Shown: positions 15,901 through 24,022, counted from the first letter of the stretch. The stretch is DNA of 41,740 nt from an uncultured Lachnospiraceae bacterium (GCA_910588875.1 CAJURT010000008.1:1-41740); one strand, 5' to 3'. The notes: generated by a model not told the origin, from the sequence alone. Numbers and translations are program-made.

Positions 15901-16682
15901 TTTGCCTCCTCATAGGAAAACTCAATGGGGCATTCCAGGCAGATCGTGGCCAGTTCCTTGCTCATCACGGCCATATCATAATGCTCCTCCAGCGCCTTTT
16001 TTGCCCTTGGAGGCTTAATCTCTTCCAAATGCGCATGGGCATTTTCAATGCTGCCGTATGCCACAATCAGGTTGGTAGCTGTCTTCTCCCCAATGGAGGG
16101 CACCCCGGGGATATTGTCGGAGGCATCTCCCATCAATGCCTTGACATCGATAAACTCCAGGGGCGTCACCTGATACTCGCGCTTTACATCCTCCGGGTAA
16201 TAGTCCTTTACCTCCGTGCCATTCCGGTTGGTCTTGGGGATCCGGATCTTGATGTGGGTATCTGCCAGCTGCAGAAGGTCCCTGTCCCCCGAAACCACAG
16301 ACACCTCCACCTCCTCCCCGGCCATGCGCTTGGCCAGGGTTCCCAGGATATCATCTGCCTCATACCCGGGCATTTCCATAATCGGCACCCCCATCGCGGA
16401 GAGCACCTCCTTCATCAGCGGTACCTGTTCCCTCAGTTCCTCCGGCATCGGCTTGCGGGTTCCCTTATATTCCCCATACATCTCATGGCGGAAGGTGGGC
16501 TCATGCCGGTCGAAGGCGACTGCCAAGTGATCCGCCTTCTCCTCCTCCAGGATCCGGAACATAATATTGAGGAACCCATATACCGCATTGGTATGGAGCC
16601 CCTCAGAATTGGTCAGTTCCGGGATTCCGTAAAAGGCTCTGCTTAAAATGCTATGGCCATCAATCAAAACCAGCTTTTCCAT
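12999..16682 (-). CDS. polA: DNA polymerase I fused to GNAT and DUF523 domains
   Basis: A 1227-residue protein. Residues 1-290 are the 5' nuclease (DGHSILSRAFYG, GDRDLLQLAD, GDASDNIPGVPSIGEKTA). Residues about 300-490 correspond to the 3'-5' exonuclease domain, whose catalytic acidic motifs are not evident. Residues about 495-893 are the polymerase with motif A DADYSQIELR (670s), motif B RRNAKAVNFGIVYG (720s) and motif C QIHDELLVEA (846-855). A normal PolI would end near WFETK (about 894). The frame instead continues into a GNAT-like domain (about 905-1070, VKKEYRGNHLQGKLL acetyl-CoA loop) and then DUF523 (about 1078-1225, ILVSSCLLGVHCRYNG, PVCPE, GLATPREPAE, KERSPSCG). Start 16682 has AAGGAG upstream. 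The fusion could be real or due to an indel near 13986-13993; see findings. Confidence 0.9.
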   Translation of the reverse strand: MEKLVLIDGHSILSRAFYGIPELTNSEGLHTNAVYGFLNIMFRILEEEKADHLAVAFDRHEPTFRHEMYGEYKGTRKPMPEELREQVPLMKEVLSAMGVPIMEMPGYEADDILGTLAKRMAGEEVEVSVVSGDRDLLQLADTHIKIRIPKTNRNGTEVKDYYPEDVKREYQVTPLEFIDVKALMGDASDNIPGVPSIGEKTATNLIVAYGSIENAHAHLEEIKPPRAKKALEEHYDMAVMSKELATICLECPIEFSYEEAKITNLYTPEAYQYMKRLNFKSILSRFDVQQSGSCPAEEHFWLVEEYAGVEQLFEKAKKAEHVGFQLITGMGGVEGMGLCFGEEECYAVPVSGFVNGAYLCGRLEELVKEMDSRNQAGEPGKEDDLPTSYASVLDLKSQLKYLNLDYGSPVLDAGVAGYLLNPLKDAYDYDDLARDCLETTVPSREALLGKGKLGEALARGEENAVTCACYLGYIAWKAMPVLAQKLSGQGMMALYRRMEMPLIYSLHHMESAGIRADKEQLKQYGENLKVKISQLEQEIYGLAGETFNINSPKQLGEVLFDHMQLPHGKKTKTGYSTKADVLEKLAPEHPLVQKILDYRQLTKLNSTYAEGLAVYIGEDGRIHGKFNQTVTATGRISSTEPNLQNIPVRMELGREIRKVFVPEEGSVFVDADYSQIELRILAHMSGDERLIQAYGEAQDIHAITASEVFHIPLGEVTPLQRRNAKAVNFGIVYGISAFGLSEDLSISRQEAIEYINKYFETYPGIKAFLDQQVKEGKEKGFVTTMFGRRRPVPELKSGNFTQRSFGERVAMNSPIQGSAADIMKLAMIAVDQELRKRNMKSRIVLQIHDELLVEAAKEEEAEVVRILEDKMKHAASLRVALEVEAHSGGSWFETKEEKGNVITKFSFRRAEDKDVDAVMAVMEEAKNTVENPDWFVADGRGWVESHLKDKGFILVAEAEGGPLPELAAFFIVGFPGDGEDNLGRELGFSSRQLQLTAHMDSAAVKKEYRGNHLQGKLLSEAEKELCNYPYQYLLCTVHPDNMASLKTMLGHGYGIAATRECYHGRMRHILCKKREKKNILVSSCLLGVHCRYNGEGVMEPELKELMEKAHLIPVCPETMGGLATPREPAERREGRVMTVSGQDVTAQYKKGAEETLALALAYGCCFAILKERSPSCGKGMVYDGSHSGTLTEGSGVTAELLEAHGIQVFGESEAGKIKKWLDDAGNL

Positions 16683-16701
16683 CGCTATCTCCTTATATTG
16701 T

Positions 16702-17061
16702 TCAAATGCTGCCAAACAAACCTGCCTGCCACCAGATCCGCAGCTGCAGGATCATCGTTGTCACCACTCCGGCTGAGCACAGAGTACCAACTGCATAGCA
16801 GATCACCTTCCGCAGCCTGGCCGCCCGCACCTTCAGCCATGCAAGATCCATGCTCTCCTCCAAGGCTCCGGCAATATCATAAACCCCGGTACCCGATTCC
16901 AGCTGCCTGAGCCCAACCGAAACCGTATAGTAAATCTCAAGTTCCTCCCGGCACTGGCGGCACCCTTCAATATGCTCCAGGAACTCATCCAGCTTGTCCT
17001 CACTCAGTTCCTCATCAATATAAGGCATCACCATCTTTTCTGCTTCCTTGCAGGTCAGCAT
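16702..17061 (-). CDS. Membrane protein with HC2 anti-sigma-type zinc finger
   Basis: A 119-residue protein with an N-terminal zinc-finger HC2 domain of the anti-sigma factor kind: C4, then H30-x3-C34-x2-C37 (HIEGCRQC). A single membrane helix lies near residues 85-108 (after RLRKV), with a short C-terminal tail. This is the build of membrane anti-sigma factors, but no ECF sigma gene is adjacent; the gene directly downstream, 19 bases away, is polA. It may be an orphan regulator or bind another partner. ATG 17061 is favoured by GAGG eight bases upstream; GTG 17070 is the alternative. A promoter precedes it at 17113-17141. Confidence 0.75.
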   Translation of the reverse strand: MLTCKEAEKMVMPYIDEELSEDKLDEFLEHIEGCRQCREELEIYYTVSVGLRQLESGTGVYDIAGALEESMDLAWLKVRAARLRKVICYAVGTLCSAGVVTTMILQLRIWWQAGLFGSI

Positions 17062-17112
17062 TCCCCTCACCTCAATCCCCTGTCACCTTTGGCGCCTTTT
17101 TATGTGAATACT

Positions 17113-17141
17113 ATTATACACATATGCTTACCCGGATTCAA
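17113..17141 (-). promoter_or_regulatory. Promoter of the HC2 protein-polA transcript
   Basis: Minus strand: TTGAAT (17141-17136), 17-base spacer, TATAAT (17118-17113). It would start the long run of genes reaching down to 8079. Confidence 0.7.
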
Positions 17142-17167
17142 GGAGTTTCTGGCAGGAAAGGCTTTTC

Positions 17168-17196
17168 TTGACGGACTGCAGATTCTCTGCTAGAAT
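17168..17196 (+). promoter_or_regulatory. Promoter of dapL
   Basis: TTGACG (17168-17173), 17-base spacer, TAGAAT (17191-17196), 35 bases upstream of the dapL start. It is divergent from the promoter at 17113-17141. Confidence 0.72.
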
Positions 17197-17231
17197 CTAC
17201 CATTGAATAAATATCCAGAAAGGACTTCCCT

Positions 17232-18428
17232 ATGCCAAAACTAAATGAAAACTACCAGAACCTAAAAGAAAGCTATCTGTTCTCCGAGATTGCCCACCGG
17301 GTCGGGGCTTATACCGCCGCCCATCCGGATAAGGAAGTGATCCGCCTGGGAATCGGCGATGTGACTCTGCCCTTGGGCAGCATGGCCATCCGGGGACTCC
17401 ATAGCGGTGTCGATGCCATGGCGGATCCCGGTACGTTCAAGGGTTATGGCCCGGAACAGGGCTATCTCTTCCTGCGGAATGCCATCAGCGGTTATTATGC
17501 CCGGAATGGGGTATGTGTTGACCCGGAAGATATCTTTATCTCAGACGGCGCAAAAAGCGATACAGGAAATATCAGTGAACTCTTTGATGCCGATAACATC
17601 ATACTGATTCCGGATCCTGTGTATCCGGTTTATGTGGATTCCAACCTGATGAGCGGCAAAACCATCACCTATATGTCCGGCAATGCCGAAAACCAGTTTC
17701 TTCCCATGCCGGACAGGCATATCCATGCCGATATCATCTACCTGTGCTCCCCCAACAACCCGACTGGCGCCGTCTACAACAAAAGCCAGTTAAAAGAATG
17801 GGTGGATTACGCCCTGGAAAATGAGGCTGTGATCCTTTTTGATTCCGCCTACGAGGCCTTTATCTGTGACCCCGGGCTCCCCCGCAGCATCTATGCCGTG
17901 GAAGGGGCAAAAAAATGTGCCGTGGAATTCTGCTCCCTGTCTAAAACCGCAGGGTTCACCGGTACCCGCTGCGGCTACACGGTTGTCCCCAGGGAGTTGA
18001 AATTCAAATGTTCTGACGGCAGGGAACTCTCCCTGCACGCCATGTGGAACCGGCGCCAGTCCACCAAATTCAACGGCACCTCCTACATTATCCAGAAAGG
18101 CGCCAAGGCTGTATTCTCCCCGGAGGGAATGGCACAATGCCAGGAAAACATCCGTTACTACCAGGAAAACGCCCGCCTCATTGCCGATACCCTGGCCCGC
18201 AAAAACATCCCCTTCTTTGGCGGAATCCACTCTCCTTATATTTGGTTTGAATGCCCGGACGGCATGGAATCCTGGCAATTCTTCGACTACCTTTTAGGGC
18301 ATGCCCAGATCGTCGGCACCCCAGGGGCCGGTTTTGGCCAAAACGGCCGCTGTTATTTCCGGCTGACTGCCTTTGGCAGCCATGAAAACACCAAAAAGGC
18401 CATGGAACGGTTTGAAGCATTATTTTGA
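17232..18428 (+). CDS. dapL: LL-diaminopimelate aminotransferase
   Basis: A 398-residue PLP enzyme that makes LL-diaminopimelate directly from tetrahydrodipicolinate and glutamate, for lysine and peptidoglycan. The family opening LNENYQNLKESYLFSEIA and VIRLGIGDVTLPL are present. The PLP lysine is in SLSKTAGFTGTRCGY, with SPNNPTGAVYNK and DSAYEAF as further cofactor and substrate contacts. Length is as expected. Its presence indicates the one-step DapL route, which bypasses the succinylase or acetylase branches. AGAAAGGA precedes the start. Confidence 0.96.
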   Translation: MPKLNENYQNLKESYLFSEIAHRVGAYTAAHPDKEVIRLGIGDVTLPLGSMAIRGLHSGVDAMADPGTFKGYGPEQGYLFLRNAISGYYARNGVCVDPEDIFISDGAKSDTGNISELFDADNIILIPDPVYPVYVDSNLMSGKTITYMSGNAENQFLPMPDRHIHADIIYLCSPNNPTGAVYNKSQLKEWVDYALENEAVILFDSAYEAFICDPGLPRSIYAVEGAKKCAVEFCSLSKTAGFTGTRCGYTVVPRELKFKCSDGRELSLHAMWNRRQSTKFNGTSYIIQKGAKAVFSPEGMAQCQENIRYYQENARLIADTLARKNIPFFGGIHSPYIWFECPDGMESWQFFDYLLGHAQIVGTPGAGFGQNGRCYFRLTAFGSHENTKKAMERFEALF

Positions 18429-18439
18429 CAAAAAAGCAC

Positions 18440-18468
18440 TTGCCAAAAGCTTCCTCATATGCTACAAT
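18440..18468 (+). promoter_or_regulatory. Promoter of tRNA-Leu
   Basis: TTGCCA (18440-18445), 17-base spacer, TACAAT (18463-18468), 19 bases upstream of the tRNA. Confidence 0.6.
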
Positions 18469-18487
18469 AAGTTCGTTGCGGAAGTAA

Positions 18488-18570
18488 GCCGGCGTGGCGG
18501 AATGGCAGACGCATCAGACTCAAAATCTGACGGGGGCAACCTCGTGCCGGTTCGAGTCCGGCTGCCGGCA
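18488..18570 (+). tRNA. tRNA-Leu (anticodon CAA)
   Basis: The acceptor arms GCCGGCG and TGCCGGC pair (one G-T pair) with discriminator A at 18570. The anticodon stem TCAGA/TCTGA encloses CTCAAAA, giving anticodon CAA at 18521-18523, which reads UUG. A long variable arm typical of tRNA-Leu and a GGTTCGAGTCC T-arm follow. CCA is not encoded. A terminator follows 17 bases later. Confidence 0.95.
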
Positions 18571-18586
18571 TCCTTGGCAGGGGCAG

Positions 18587-18630
18587 AAAGCCTCAGAATC
18601 TCTTGGGTATCCAGGGATTCTGGGGCTTTT
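18587..18630 (+). terminator. Terminator after tRNA-Leu
   Basis: AAAGCC...CAGAATC (18587-18600) pairs with GATTCTG...GGCTTT (18616-18629), and the right arm ends in a T-run. The inner bases can also pair, giving a long stem. Confidence 0.75.
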
Positions 18631-18700
18631 CCTTTACCTGCTGCCCTCCGGCCAGGTACCGCACAAATAAAACCAAATGAAAAACAAGGAGGATACACTG

Positions 18701-19552
18701 ATGATGAAACCGTTCCCTGGAAACCTTTCCCATAAAGCTGTTATTCCATGTGCACTGGCTCTTTGTGTGGCTGTCCTGGCCGCCGGATGCAAAAAGTCCC
18801 CGGAAAAGGACAGCCTTGCCAGCACCCACACCACGGCGGCGGAAACCATGGCCTCCGCCGCCGAATCTCCAAAGGAAACCTCTGCTCCCCAAACACAGCC
18901 TTCCGGGGACGCCCTGCCATCGGAGGCAGAAAAGCCCCAAGCCAACAGCAAAAAAATCTCCACTCAAAACAATACTTATTCCTCAGGCAAGGTTTCCATC
19001 ACCTATCCTGGCATCGTCAACCTGGAGGATTCGACAAAAGCCTCTGCCATCGACGAACTGTTAAAAAAGAATGCCCTGTCCGTGCTGGATGCCTGGGAGG
19101 TCAATGAGGAGGAAGATTCCCTGGATATCTCCTGCCAGGTACTGTCCGCCGACCGCAACCGGATCACTGTGGTTTACACCGGCGAACTGGCCAAGAAAGG
19201 GGCCGCCTACCCGACTAAGGTCATGTACAGCAATACTATCGATGTCTCCAATGTGTCAGATATCGGTTTTGACCATTTTGCCGATCCCTATACCATGGCA
19301 GGATATGTCCTGTCCGGGGATTGCACTTTCCACAATGCCAGCGATGCCTTAAAATCCGAATTAATGGATGCCAAGAATGAGATCAGCCTCGAGGCCTATA
19401 CGGAAATGTTCACCAATGCGGATTTCCCCTTTGAGGGGGCTTTTCCGGAATCCTTCAGCTATGAGCATCAGGGAGTGATTTATTTCTCAATCCCGGTTCC
19501 CCATGCCCTGGGGGATTATGCCATTGTCATGTTTGCACCTGACTCCAAATAA
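18701..19552 (+). CDS. Lipoprotein with DUF4163-like C-terminal domain
   Basis: A surface lipoprotein of 283 residues from the chosen start. It has a lipoprotein signal with lipobox LAAGC, so the cysteine (about residue 30) would be lipidated. A Ser/Thr/Pro/Glu-rich linker follows (about 35-95), then a folded domain starting near KVSITYPGIVNL and including INELLKK-like ASAIDELLKKNAL, VVYTGELAKKG and a C-terminal GVIYFSIPVPHALGDYA. This resembles the DUF4163/PdaC-type accessory domain; no deacetylase domain is attached, so function is unknown. Start 18701 is chosen because AAGGAGG is eight bases upstream; the frame opens earlier at 18677. Confidence 0.75.
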   Translation: MMKPFPGNLSHKAVIPCALALCVAVLAAGCKKSPEKDSLASTHTTAAETMASAAESPKETSAPQTQPSGDALPSEAEKPQANSKKISTQNNTYSSGKVSITYPGIVNLEDSTKASAIDELLKKNALSVLDAWEVNEEEDSLDISCQVLSADRNRITVVYTGELAKKGAAYPTKVMYSNTIDVSNVSDIGFDHFADPYTMAGYVLSGDCTFHNASDALKSELMDAKNEISLEAYTEMFTNADFPFEGAFPESFSYEHQGVIYFSIPVPHALGDYAIVMFAPDSK

Positions 19553-19580
19553 ACCGGCTCCAAATAATCCCATAAAACCA

Positions 19581-19609
19581 ATGACATTTTCCCCTAACCA
19601 ATGTATAAT
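19581..19609 (+). promoter_or_regulatory. Promoter of upp
   Basis: ATGACA (19581-19586), 17-base spacer, TATAAT (19604-19609), 61 bases upstream of the upp start. No PyrR-type attenuator was seen in the short leader. Confidence 0.65.
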
Positions 19610-19670
19610 AGAGCCAGTAACACTTCCGTAAAAGGGGACACCTATTCAAACACAAGAAAGGATATCATCT

Positions 19671-20300
19671 ATGGAAAACGTAATCATTATCAATCACCCG
19701 CTCATCCAGCATAAGATCTCTATTCTTCGTGATAAAAAAACCGGCACCAATGAATTCCGCTCCCTGATTGAAGAAATTGCCATGCTGATGGGGTACGAAG
19801 CCCTGCGTGACCTTCCGGTTGAGGATGTGGAGATAGAAACTCCGATAGAGACCTGCATGACCCCTATGATTTCCGGAAAAAAACTGGCCGTGGTCCCGAT
19901 CCTCCGTGCCGGGTTAGGGATGGTCAACGGCATCCTTGCCCTGGTGCCCAGCGCCAAGGTCGGTCATATCGGCTTATACCGGGACGAGGAGACCCATGAA
20001 CCCCACGAATATTACTGCAAGCTTCCCACCCCTATCGAACTGAGGACCATCGTGGTTACCGACCCGATGCTCGCCACCGGCGGTTCCGCCGTGGCTGCCG
20101 TGGACTTTATCAAACAGCATGGGGGCAGGCATATCAAGTTTATGTCTATTATCGCCGCCCCGGAAGGGGTAAAACGCCTGCAGGAAGCACATCCGGATAT
20201 CCAGCTTTACATCGGCCATCTGGACCGCTGCCTCAACGAAAACGCTTATATCTGCCCGGGGCTGGGCGATGCCGGCGACCGCATTTTCGGTACCCGCTGA
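19671..20300 (+). CDS. upp: Uracil phosphoribosyltransferase
   Basis: A 209-residue salvage enzyme joining uracil and PRPP to make UMP. The PRPP-binding loop VVTDPMLATGGSA is near residue 125, and the uracil-binding C-terminal region ends YICPGLGDAGDRIFGTR. The N-terminal INHPLIQHKISILRDK is standard. AGAAAGGA lies upstream, and a strong hairpin ends the transcript. Confidence 0.98.
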   Translation: MENVIIINHPLIQHKISILRDKKTGTNEFRSLIEEIAMLMGYEALRDLPVEDVEIETPIETCMTPMISGKKLAVVPILRAGLGMVNGILALVPSAKVGHIGLYRDEETHEPHEYYCKLPTPIELRTIVVTDPMLATGGSAVAAVDFIKQHGGRHIKFMSIIAAPEGVKRLQEAHPDIQLYIGHLDRCLNENAYICPGLGDAGDRIFGTR

Positions 20301-20339
20301 CACTTCCCGGGCAAGGCCTTCCCTGGCAGGAGAAGGCAA

Positions 20340-20382
20340 GGAAACCCCGGCAACCCTTTCCCATGGGGCTGCCGGGGTTTCC
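20340..20382. terminator. Strong bidirectional terminator between upp and the LbH gene
   Basis: GGAAACCCCGGCA (20340-20352) pairs perfectly with TGCCGGGGTTTCC (20370-20382). It lies between the convergent upp stop (20300) and the stop of the minus-strand gene (20389). Confidence 0.75.
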
Positions 20383-20388
20383 TATGCT

Positions 20389-21069
20389 TTACTGTTCCTG
20401 CTTCTGCACAACCTCTCCCTGGTTCTTATAGATGGAATTGGCACTTACACATCTCCGGACGCTGGACAGGGGGTATATATTGCTGTTTTTCCCGATTACC
20501 GTTCCTGGGTTCAGCACGGATCCGCAGCCCACCTCTACTCCGTCCCCGATCATAGCCCCGAACTTCTTCATGCCGGTCTCAATGTCCCCGTCCTCCCCAT
20601 GGACCTTTACCAGTTTTTTATCTGATTTCACATTGGAGGTGATGGAGCCAGCCCCCATATGTGCTTTATAGCCCAAAATGGAATCCCCTACATAGTTATA
20701 ATGAGGCACCTGGACATTGTCAAACAGGATCGTGTTCTTGAGTTCGCTGGAATTGCCCACCACTGCCCCGGAACCAATCAGCACTTTCCCCCGGATATAG
20801 GCACAGTGGCGGATCTCCGCAGCCGGGCCGATAATAACCGGAGCAATAATGCCCGCTGTGGGCGCCACCCGGGCTGTCTTATGGATCCATATCCCTTCCA
20901 TCGGATTGTCATACTCACTCTTTGGCAGGGCTTCCCCCAGCTTGCGGATAAAATCCCCGATATGTGGCAATGCCTCCCAGGGATATTCCTGTTCTTCCAA
21001 AAGAGGTTTTGCCATGGTGTGCTCCAGGCTATACAGTTCATGCACCTTCATCTCATTCTTTTTCATCAT
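20389..21069 (-). CDS. Left-handed beta-helix acyltransferase-like protein
   Basis: A 226-residue protein dominated by hexapeptide repeats of a left-handed beta helix, such as IIAPVIIGPAAEI, VLIGSGAVVGNSSEL, GAMIGDGVEVGCGSV and VIGKNSNIYPL. It matches the C-terminal acetyltransferase half of GlmU-like proteins and is often labelled UDP-N-acetylglucosamine pyrophosphorylase, but it has no nucleotidyltransferase domain, so that label would mislead. The N-terminal 60 residues are helical. It may be an acyltransferase or a sugar-nucleotide-binding protein. Its start codon overlaps the topB stop by one base (TAATG), so the two are probably translated together. Confidence 0.7.
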   Translation of the reverse strand: MMKKNEMKVHELYSLEHTMAKPLLEEQEYPWEALPHIGDFIRKLGEALPKSEYDNPMEGIWIHKTARVAPTAGIIAPVIIGPAAEIRHCAYIRGKVLIGSGAVVGNSSELKNTILFDNVQVPHYNYVGDSILGYKAHMGAGSITSNVKSDKKLVKVHGEDGDIETGMKKFGAMIGDGVEVGCGSVLNPGTVIGKNSNIYPLSSVRRCVSANSIYKNQGEVVQKQEQ

Positions 21070-23132
21070 TATTTCTCCTGTTTTTTATTTTTCACCTGAT
21101 TTGCGGCCTGCCTGCCAGCCTTTGTCCCGCCGCGCCCGGAGGGCAGGTAGTTCTTCCCCGTTTCCTCAAAGCATTTCCTGAGTTCCCATTGGTTGTTCAG
21201 GCGGAGTACGCCATAGGTGCGTCCGGCCACAAAGTGTTCCAGCTTTTCCATGTATTCCTCCGGCGTGATGCTGCCCTCTGCCACATAGGTAAGCCCCTTC
21301 TCCCAGCTGGCCGTCAGTTCCGGGTTCAAAAGCTGGCGGATTGAGGCATTCACCACGTCAAACACCAATTCCCCCAGGAGCGTTGGCGTAATAACCTGGG
21401 TCTTCCCGTTCAATGCCAGGTAGTGGATATTTACCAGTTTTTTGAGGATCTCCGCCCGGGTCGCACTGGTGCCGATCCCGCTGCCCTTGATCTGTGCACG
21501 CAGTTCCTCATCCTCGATCAGCTGCCCCGCATTCTCCATTGCCAGGATCATGGAACCCGAGGAATATCTTTTGGGCGGGGAAGTCTCCCCCTCCTTGACC
21601 GATAACCCCTTTACCGGCAGGACCATCCCTTTTTTTAAGGTCTCCAGCATGGCTATGAATGCCGGGTTCTCCTGGACAACTTCCTCCTGCCCGTCTCCGC
21701 CCTTTTTCTGGGGCTGGTTTATCCCTGCCACCTTCAGGTACCCCGGTTCCTTGAGCACCTTAAACCCTGCAAAAAAATGCTCCCTGTCAGCTTCCAGTTC
21801 CAAGGTGAATTTCTGGTAGACCGCCGGCGGATAAAAAATGCTCAGGAAACGTCTGGCAATCCGCTCATAAATTTTTTGTGCCAGGGGAGCCAGGCTTTTC
21901 AAGGCGGAAAGCCCCTGCCCCGTAGGCACAATGGCATAGTGGTCTGTTATCTGTTTGTCATTGACATAGCGGGTCCTGGCAATATTTTTGTAAGCCTCCT
22001 GCGCAAGTACCTCTGTTGCAAACCCCTGCAGAGGGGTGAAATTTTTAAGGCCTCCGATATTTTTATGGATCTCCTTGGCCACTGCAGTGGACAGCACACG
22101 GGCATCGGTACGCGGATAGGTAACCAGCTTTTTCTCATATAATTCCTGGACAATCCGGAGTGTCTCATCCGGGCTGATCTTAAAAATCCGCGAACAGTCA
22201 TTTTGCAGTTCAGCCAGATTGTAAAGCAGCGGCGGATTTTTGGCCTCCTTTTTCTTTTCAGCCTTTATCAGAACCGCCGAAAGCGGTTGGTTTTCTAACA
22301 ATGCCCCAATCAGCGCTTCTGCATGCTTCCGGTCCAAAAAGCCGTTATCCTTATAGAGATAAGGAGACTGAAAATAACGGGATCCCTCCACGCTCTTCCA
22401 TTCCCCGTCAAAATCCATCCCGCCGACCCCAAAATTCCCTATCACCCGGTAAAAAGGCGTTTTTACAAAATTGCGGATCTCCCGTTCCCTCCGCACCACC
22501 ATCCCCAGCACACAGGTCATTACCCTCCCCACCGACAATACAGTCCGGTCTGTCTTCATATAACTGGAAATGGCGGGCCCATACCTTAAGGTCAGCAGCC
22601 TGGAGAAATTAATCCCCATCAGGTAGTCTTCCTTTGCGCGCAAATAGGCAGATGCAGCCAGGTTATCATAGTCTCCCCAATCCCTGGCATTTTTAATTCC
22701 CCGCAGGATCTCCTCTTCCGTCTGGGAGTCAATCCACACTCTCCTGCGGGTTTTTCCCTTGACTTCCGCCATCTGGTCTACCAGGCGGTAGATGTATTCC
22801 CCCTCCCTACCAGAGTCCGTACAAATGTAGATCACATCCACGTCTGCCCGGTTAAGCAACGCCTTGACAATGCCAAACTGCTTTGTCACCCCCTCAATGA
22901 CCTGATATTTGAATTCTTTGGGCAAAAAGGGCAGGGTCTGAAGGCTCCATCGTTTCAGCTTGGGATCATAAGCCTCCGGATAACTCATGGTCACTAAATG
23001 CCCCACGCACCAGGTCACGATGGCTTCTTTTGACTCTATATAGCCATCCGCCCGTTTTCCGGAAAGTTTCAGGGCAGCGGCAAACTGCTGTGCCACGCTG
23101 GGCTTCTCCGCAATATATAATGATTTCCCCAT
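21069..23132 (-). CDS. topB: DNA topoisomerase III (type IA)
   Basis: A 687-residue topoisomerase that cuts and rejoins one DNA strand, acting in decatenation and recombination. The Toprim domain begins SLYIAEKPSVA (E9) with metal motif CTDSGREGE (D106, E110, E112). The catalytic tyrosine is Y339 in VTYPRTDAR. LSVGRVMT is close to the usual LSVGRVQT. The C-terminal tail is short and basic (GRGGTKAGRQ) without zinc fingers. It begins two bases after the xerD stop, so it is in the same operon. Confidence 0.93.
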   Translation of the reverse strand: MGKSLYIAEKPSVAQQFAAALKLSGKRADGYIESKEAIVTWCVGHLVTMSYPEAYDPKLKRWSLQTLPFLPKEFKYQVIEGVTKQFGIVKALLNRADVDVIYICTDSGREGEYIYRLVDQMAEVKGKTRRRVWIDSQTEEEILRGIKNARDWGDYDNLAASAYLRAKEDYLMGINFSRLLTLRYGPAISSYMKTDRTVLSVGRVMTCVLGMVVRREREIRNFVKTPFYRVIGNFGVGGMDFDGEWKSVEGSRYFQSPYLYKDNGFLDRKHAEALIGALLENQPLSAVLIKAEKKKEAKNPPLLYNLAELQNDCSRIFKISPDETLRIVQELYEKKLVTYPRTDARVLSTAVAKEIHKNIGGLKNFTPLQGFATEVLAQEAYKNIARTRYVNDKQITDHYAIVPTGQGLSALKSLAPLAQKIYERIARRFLSIFYPPAVYQKFTLELEADREHFFAGFKVLKEPGYLKVAGINQPQKKGGDGQEEVVQENPAFIAMLETLKKGMVLPVKGLSVKEGETSPPKRYSSGSMILAMENAGQLIEDEELRAQIKGSGIGTSATRAEILKKLVNIHYLALNGKTQVITPTLLGELVFDVVNASIRQLLNPELTASWEKGLTYVAEGSITPEEYMEKLEHFVAGRTYGVLRLNNQWELRKCFEETGKNYLPSGRGGTKAGRQAANQVKNKKQEK

Positions 23133-23134
23133 AT

Positions 23135-24022
23135 TTATTCCCTGGGATGCGCCCCGGAATATGCCAGGCGCAGCGCATCCTTTTCCATATAACTCATATA
23201 CATCTGTGTCGTGGCCAGGTCGGCATGCCCCAGCATATTTCTGACGGACTGCAGATCAGCCCCTCCCCGGATCAGGTGGACCGCAAAGGAATGCCTGAGC
23301 ATGTGGGGCGTGATATCCGGCAGAATCCCTGCTTTCTCCCCATACTGCTTCACAATCTTCCAAAATCCCTGGCGGGAGAGGGAAGACCCATTACAGTTTG
23401 TAAACAGCCAGGAAGATTCCCTGCCCTTTAGCAGTTCCTCCCTTGCCTGGGTCAGGTAATTGCGCAAGGCGCGGCCCGCCGTCTTCCCAAAGGGGATTAC
23501 CCGTTCCTTCTGGCCGTCCCGGCAGCTGATAAATCCCACCTGGAGGTTTACATCCTCCAGCTTGAGGTTAATCAGTTCCGATACCCGGATCCCTGTTGCG
23601 TACAGAAGTTCCAGCATCGCCTTATCCCTTAACTCCTTGGGAGTCTCCCCCTCCGGCTGCTGAAGCAGCCGTTCCACCTCTTCCACCGTCAGGATTACAG
23701 GAGCCTTTTTTTCAATCCTTGGTGTCTTTAACTGTTCGGACGGATCCTGACGGAGCCTCCCTTTGCACATTTCATAATGGAAAAATCCTTTCATGGAAGC
23801 CACTACCCGGGAAATGGTAGCAGCCGCTTTCCCTTGCCCTTCCAAATATAAAATATAAGAGTTCAGGCTCGTCCTGGTTATCCTTGATAGTTCTGTAATT
23901 CCTTGGCCTTCCAAATAAGAGAACATCTGCAGAAGATCTCTCCGGTAGGAAAGCACGGTGTTTTTGGATGATCTTCTGACATCTTCCAGGCAGCCGGTAA
24001 AAGCGTCAACCTCTTCTGTCAT
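23135..24022 (-). CDS. xerD: Tyrosine recombinase XerD
   Basis: A 295-residue site-specific recombinase, by length and context the chromosome-dimer resolution enzyme acting at dif with XerC. The N-terminal SAM-like domain has SKNTVLSYRRDL. Catalytic residues are visible: R in TGIRVSELINL, the HxxR pair in PHMLRHSFAVHL, H in MLGHADLATTQ and the nucleophilic Y in TTQMYMSY. It is not beside an integrated element, so a phage integrase is unlikely. Confidence 0.9.
   Translation of the reverse strand: MTEEVDAFTGCLEDVRRSSKNTVLSYRRDLLQMFSYLEGQGITELSRITRTSLNSYILYLEGQGKAAATISRVVASMKGFFHYEMCKGRLRQDPSEQLKTPRIEKKAPVILTVEEVERLLQQPEGETPKELRDKAMLELLYATGIRVSELINLKLEDVNLQVGFISCRDGQKERVIPFGKTAGRALRNYLTQAREELLKGRESSWLFTNCNGSSLSRQGFWKIVKQYGEKAGILPDITPHMLRHSFAVHLIRGGADLQSVRNMLGHADLATTQMYMSYMEKDALRLAYSGAHPRE

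Noticed and set aside
18488..18570. tRNA-Leu as an integration site
   Set aside because: No partial repeat of its 3' end was seen in the window and flanking genes are ordinary core genes.
23135..24022. XerD as a phage or island integrase
   Set aside because: It is co-transcribed with topB and lies in core genes; no attachment-site repeat or phage gene is nearby.
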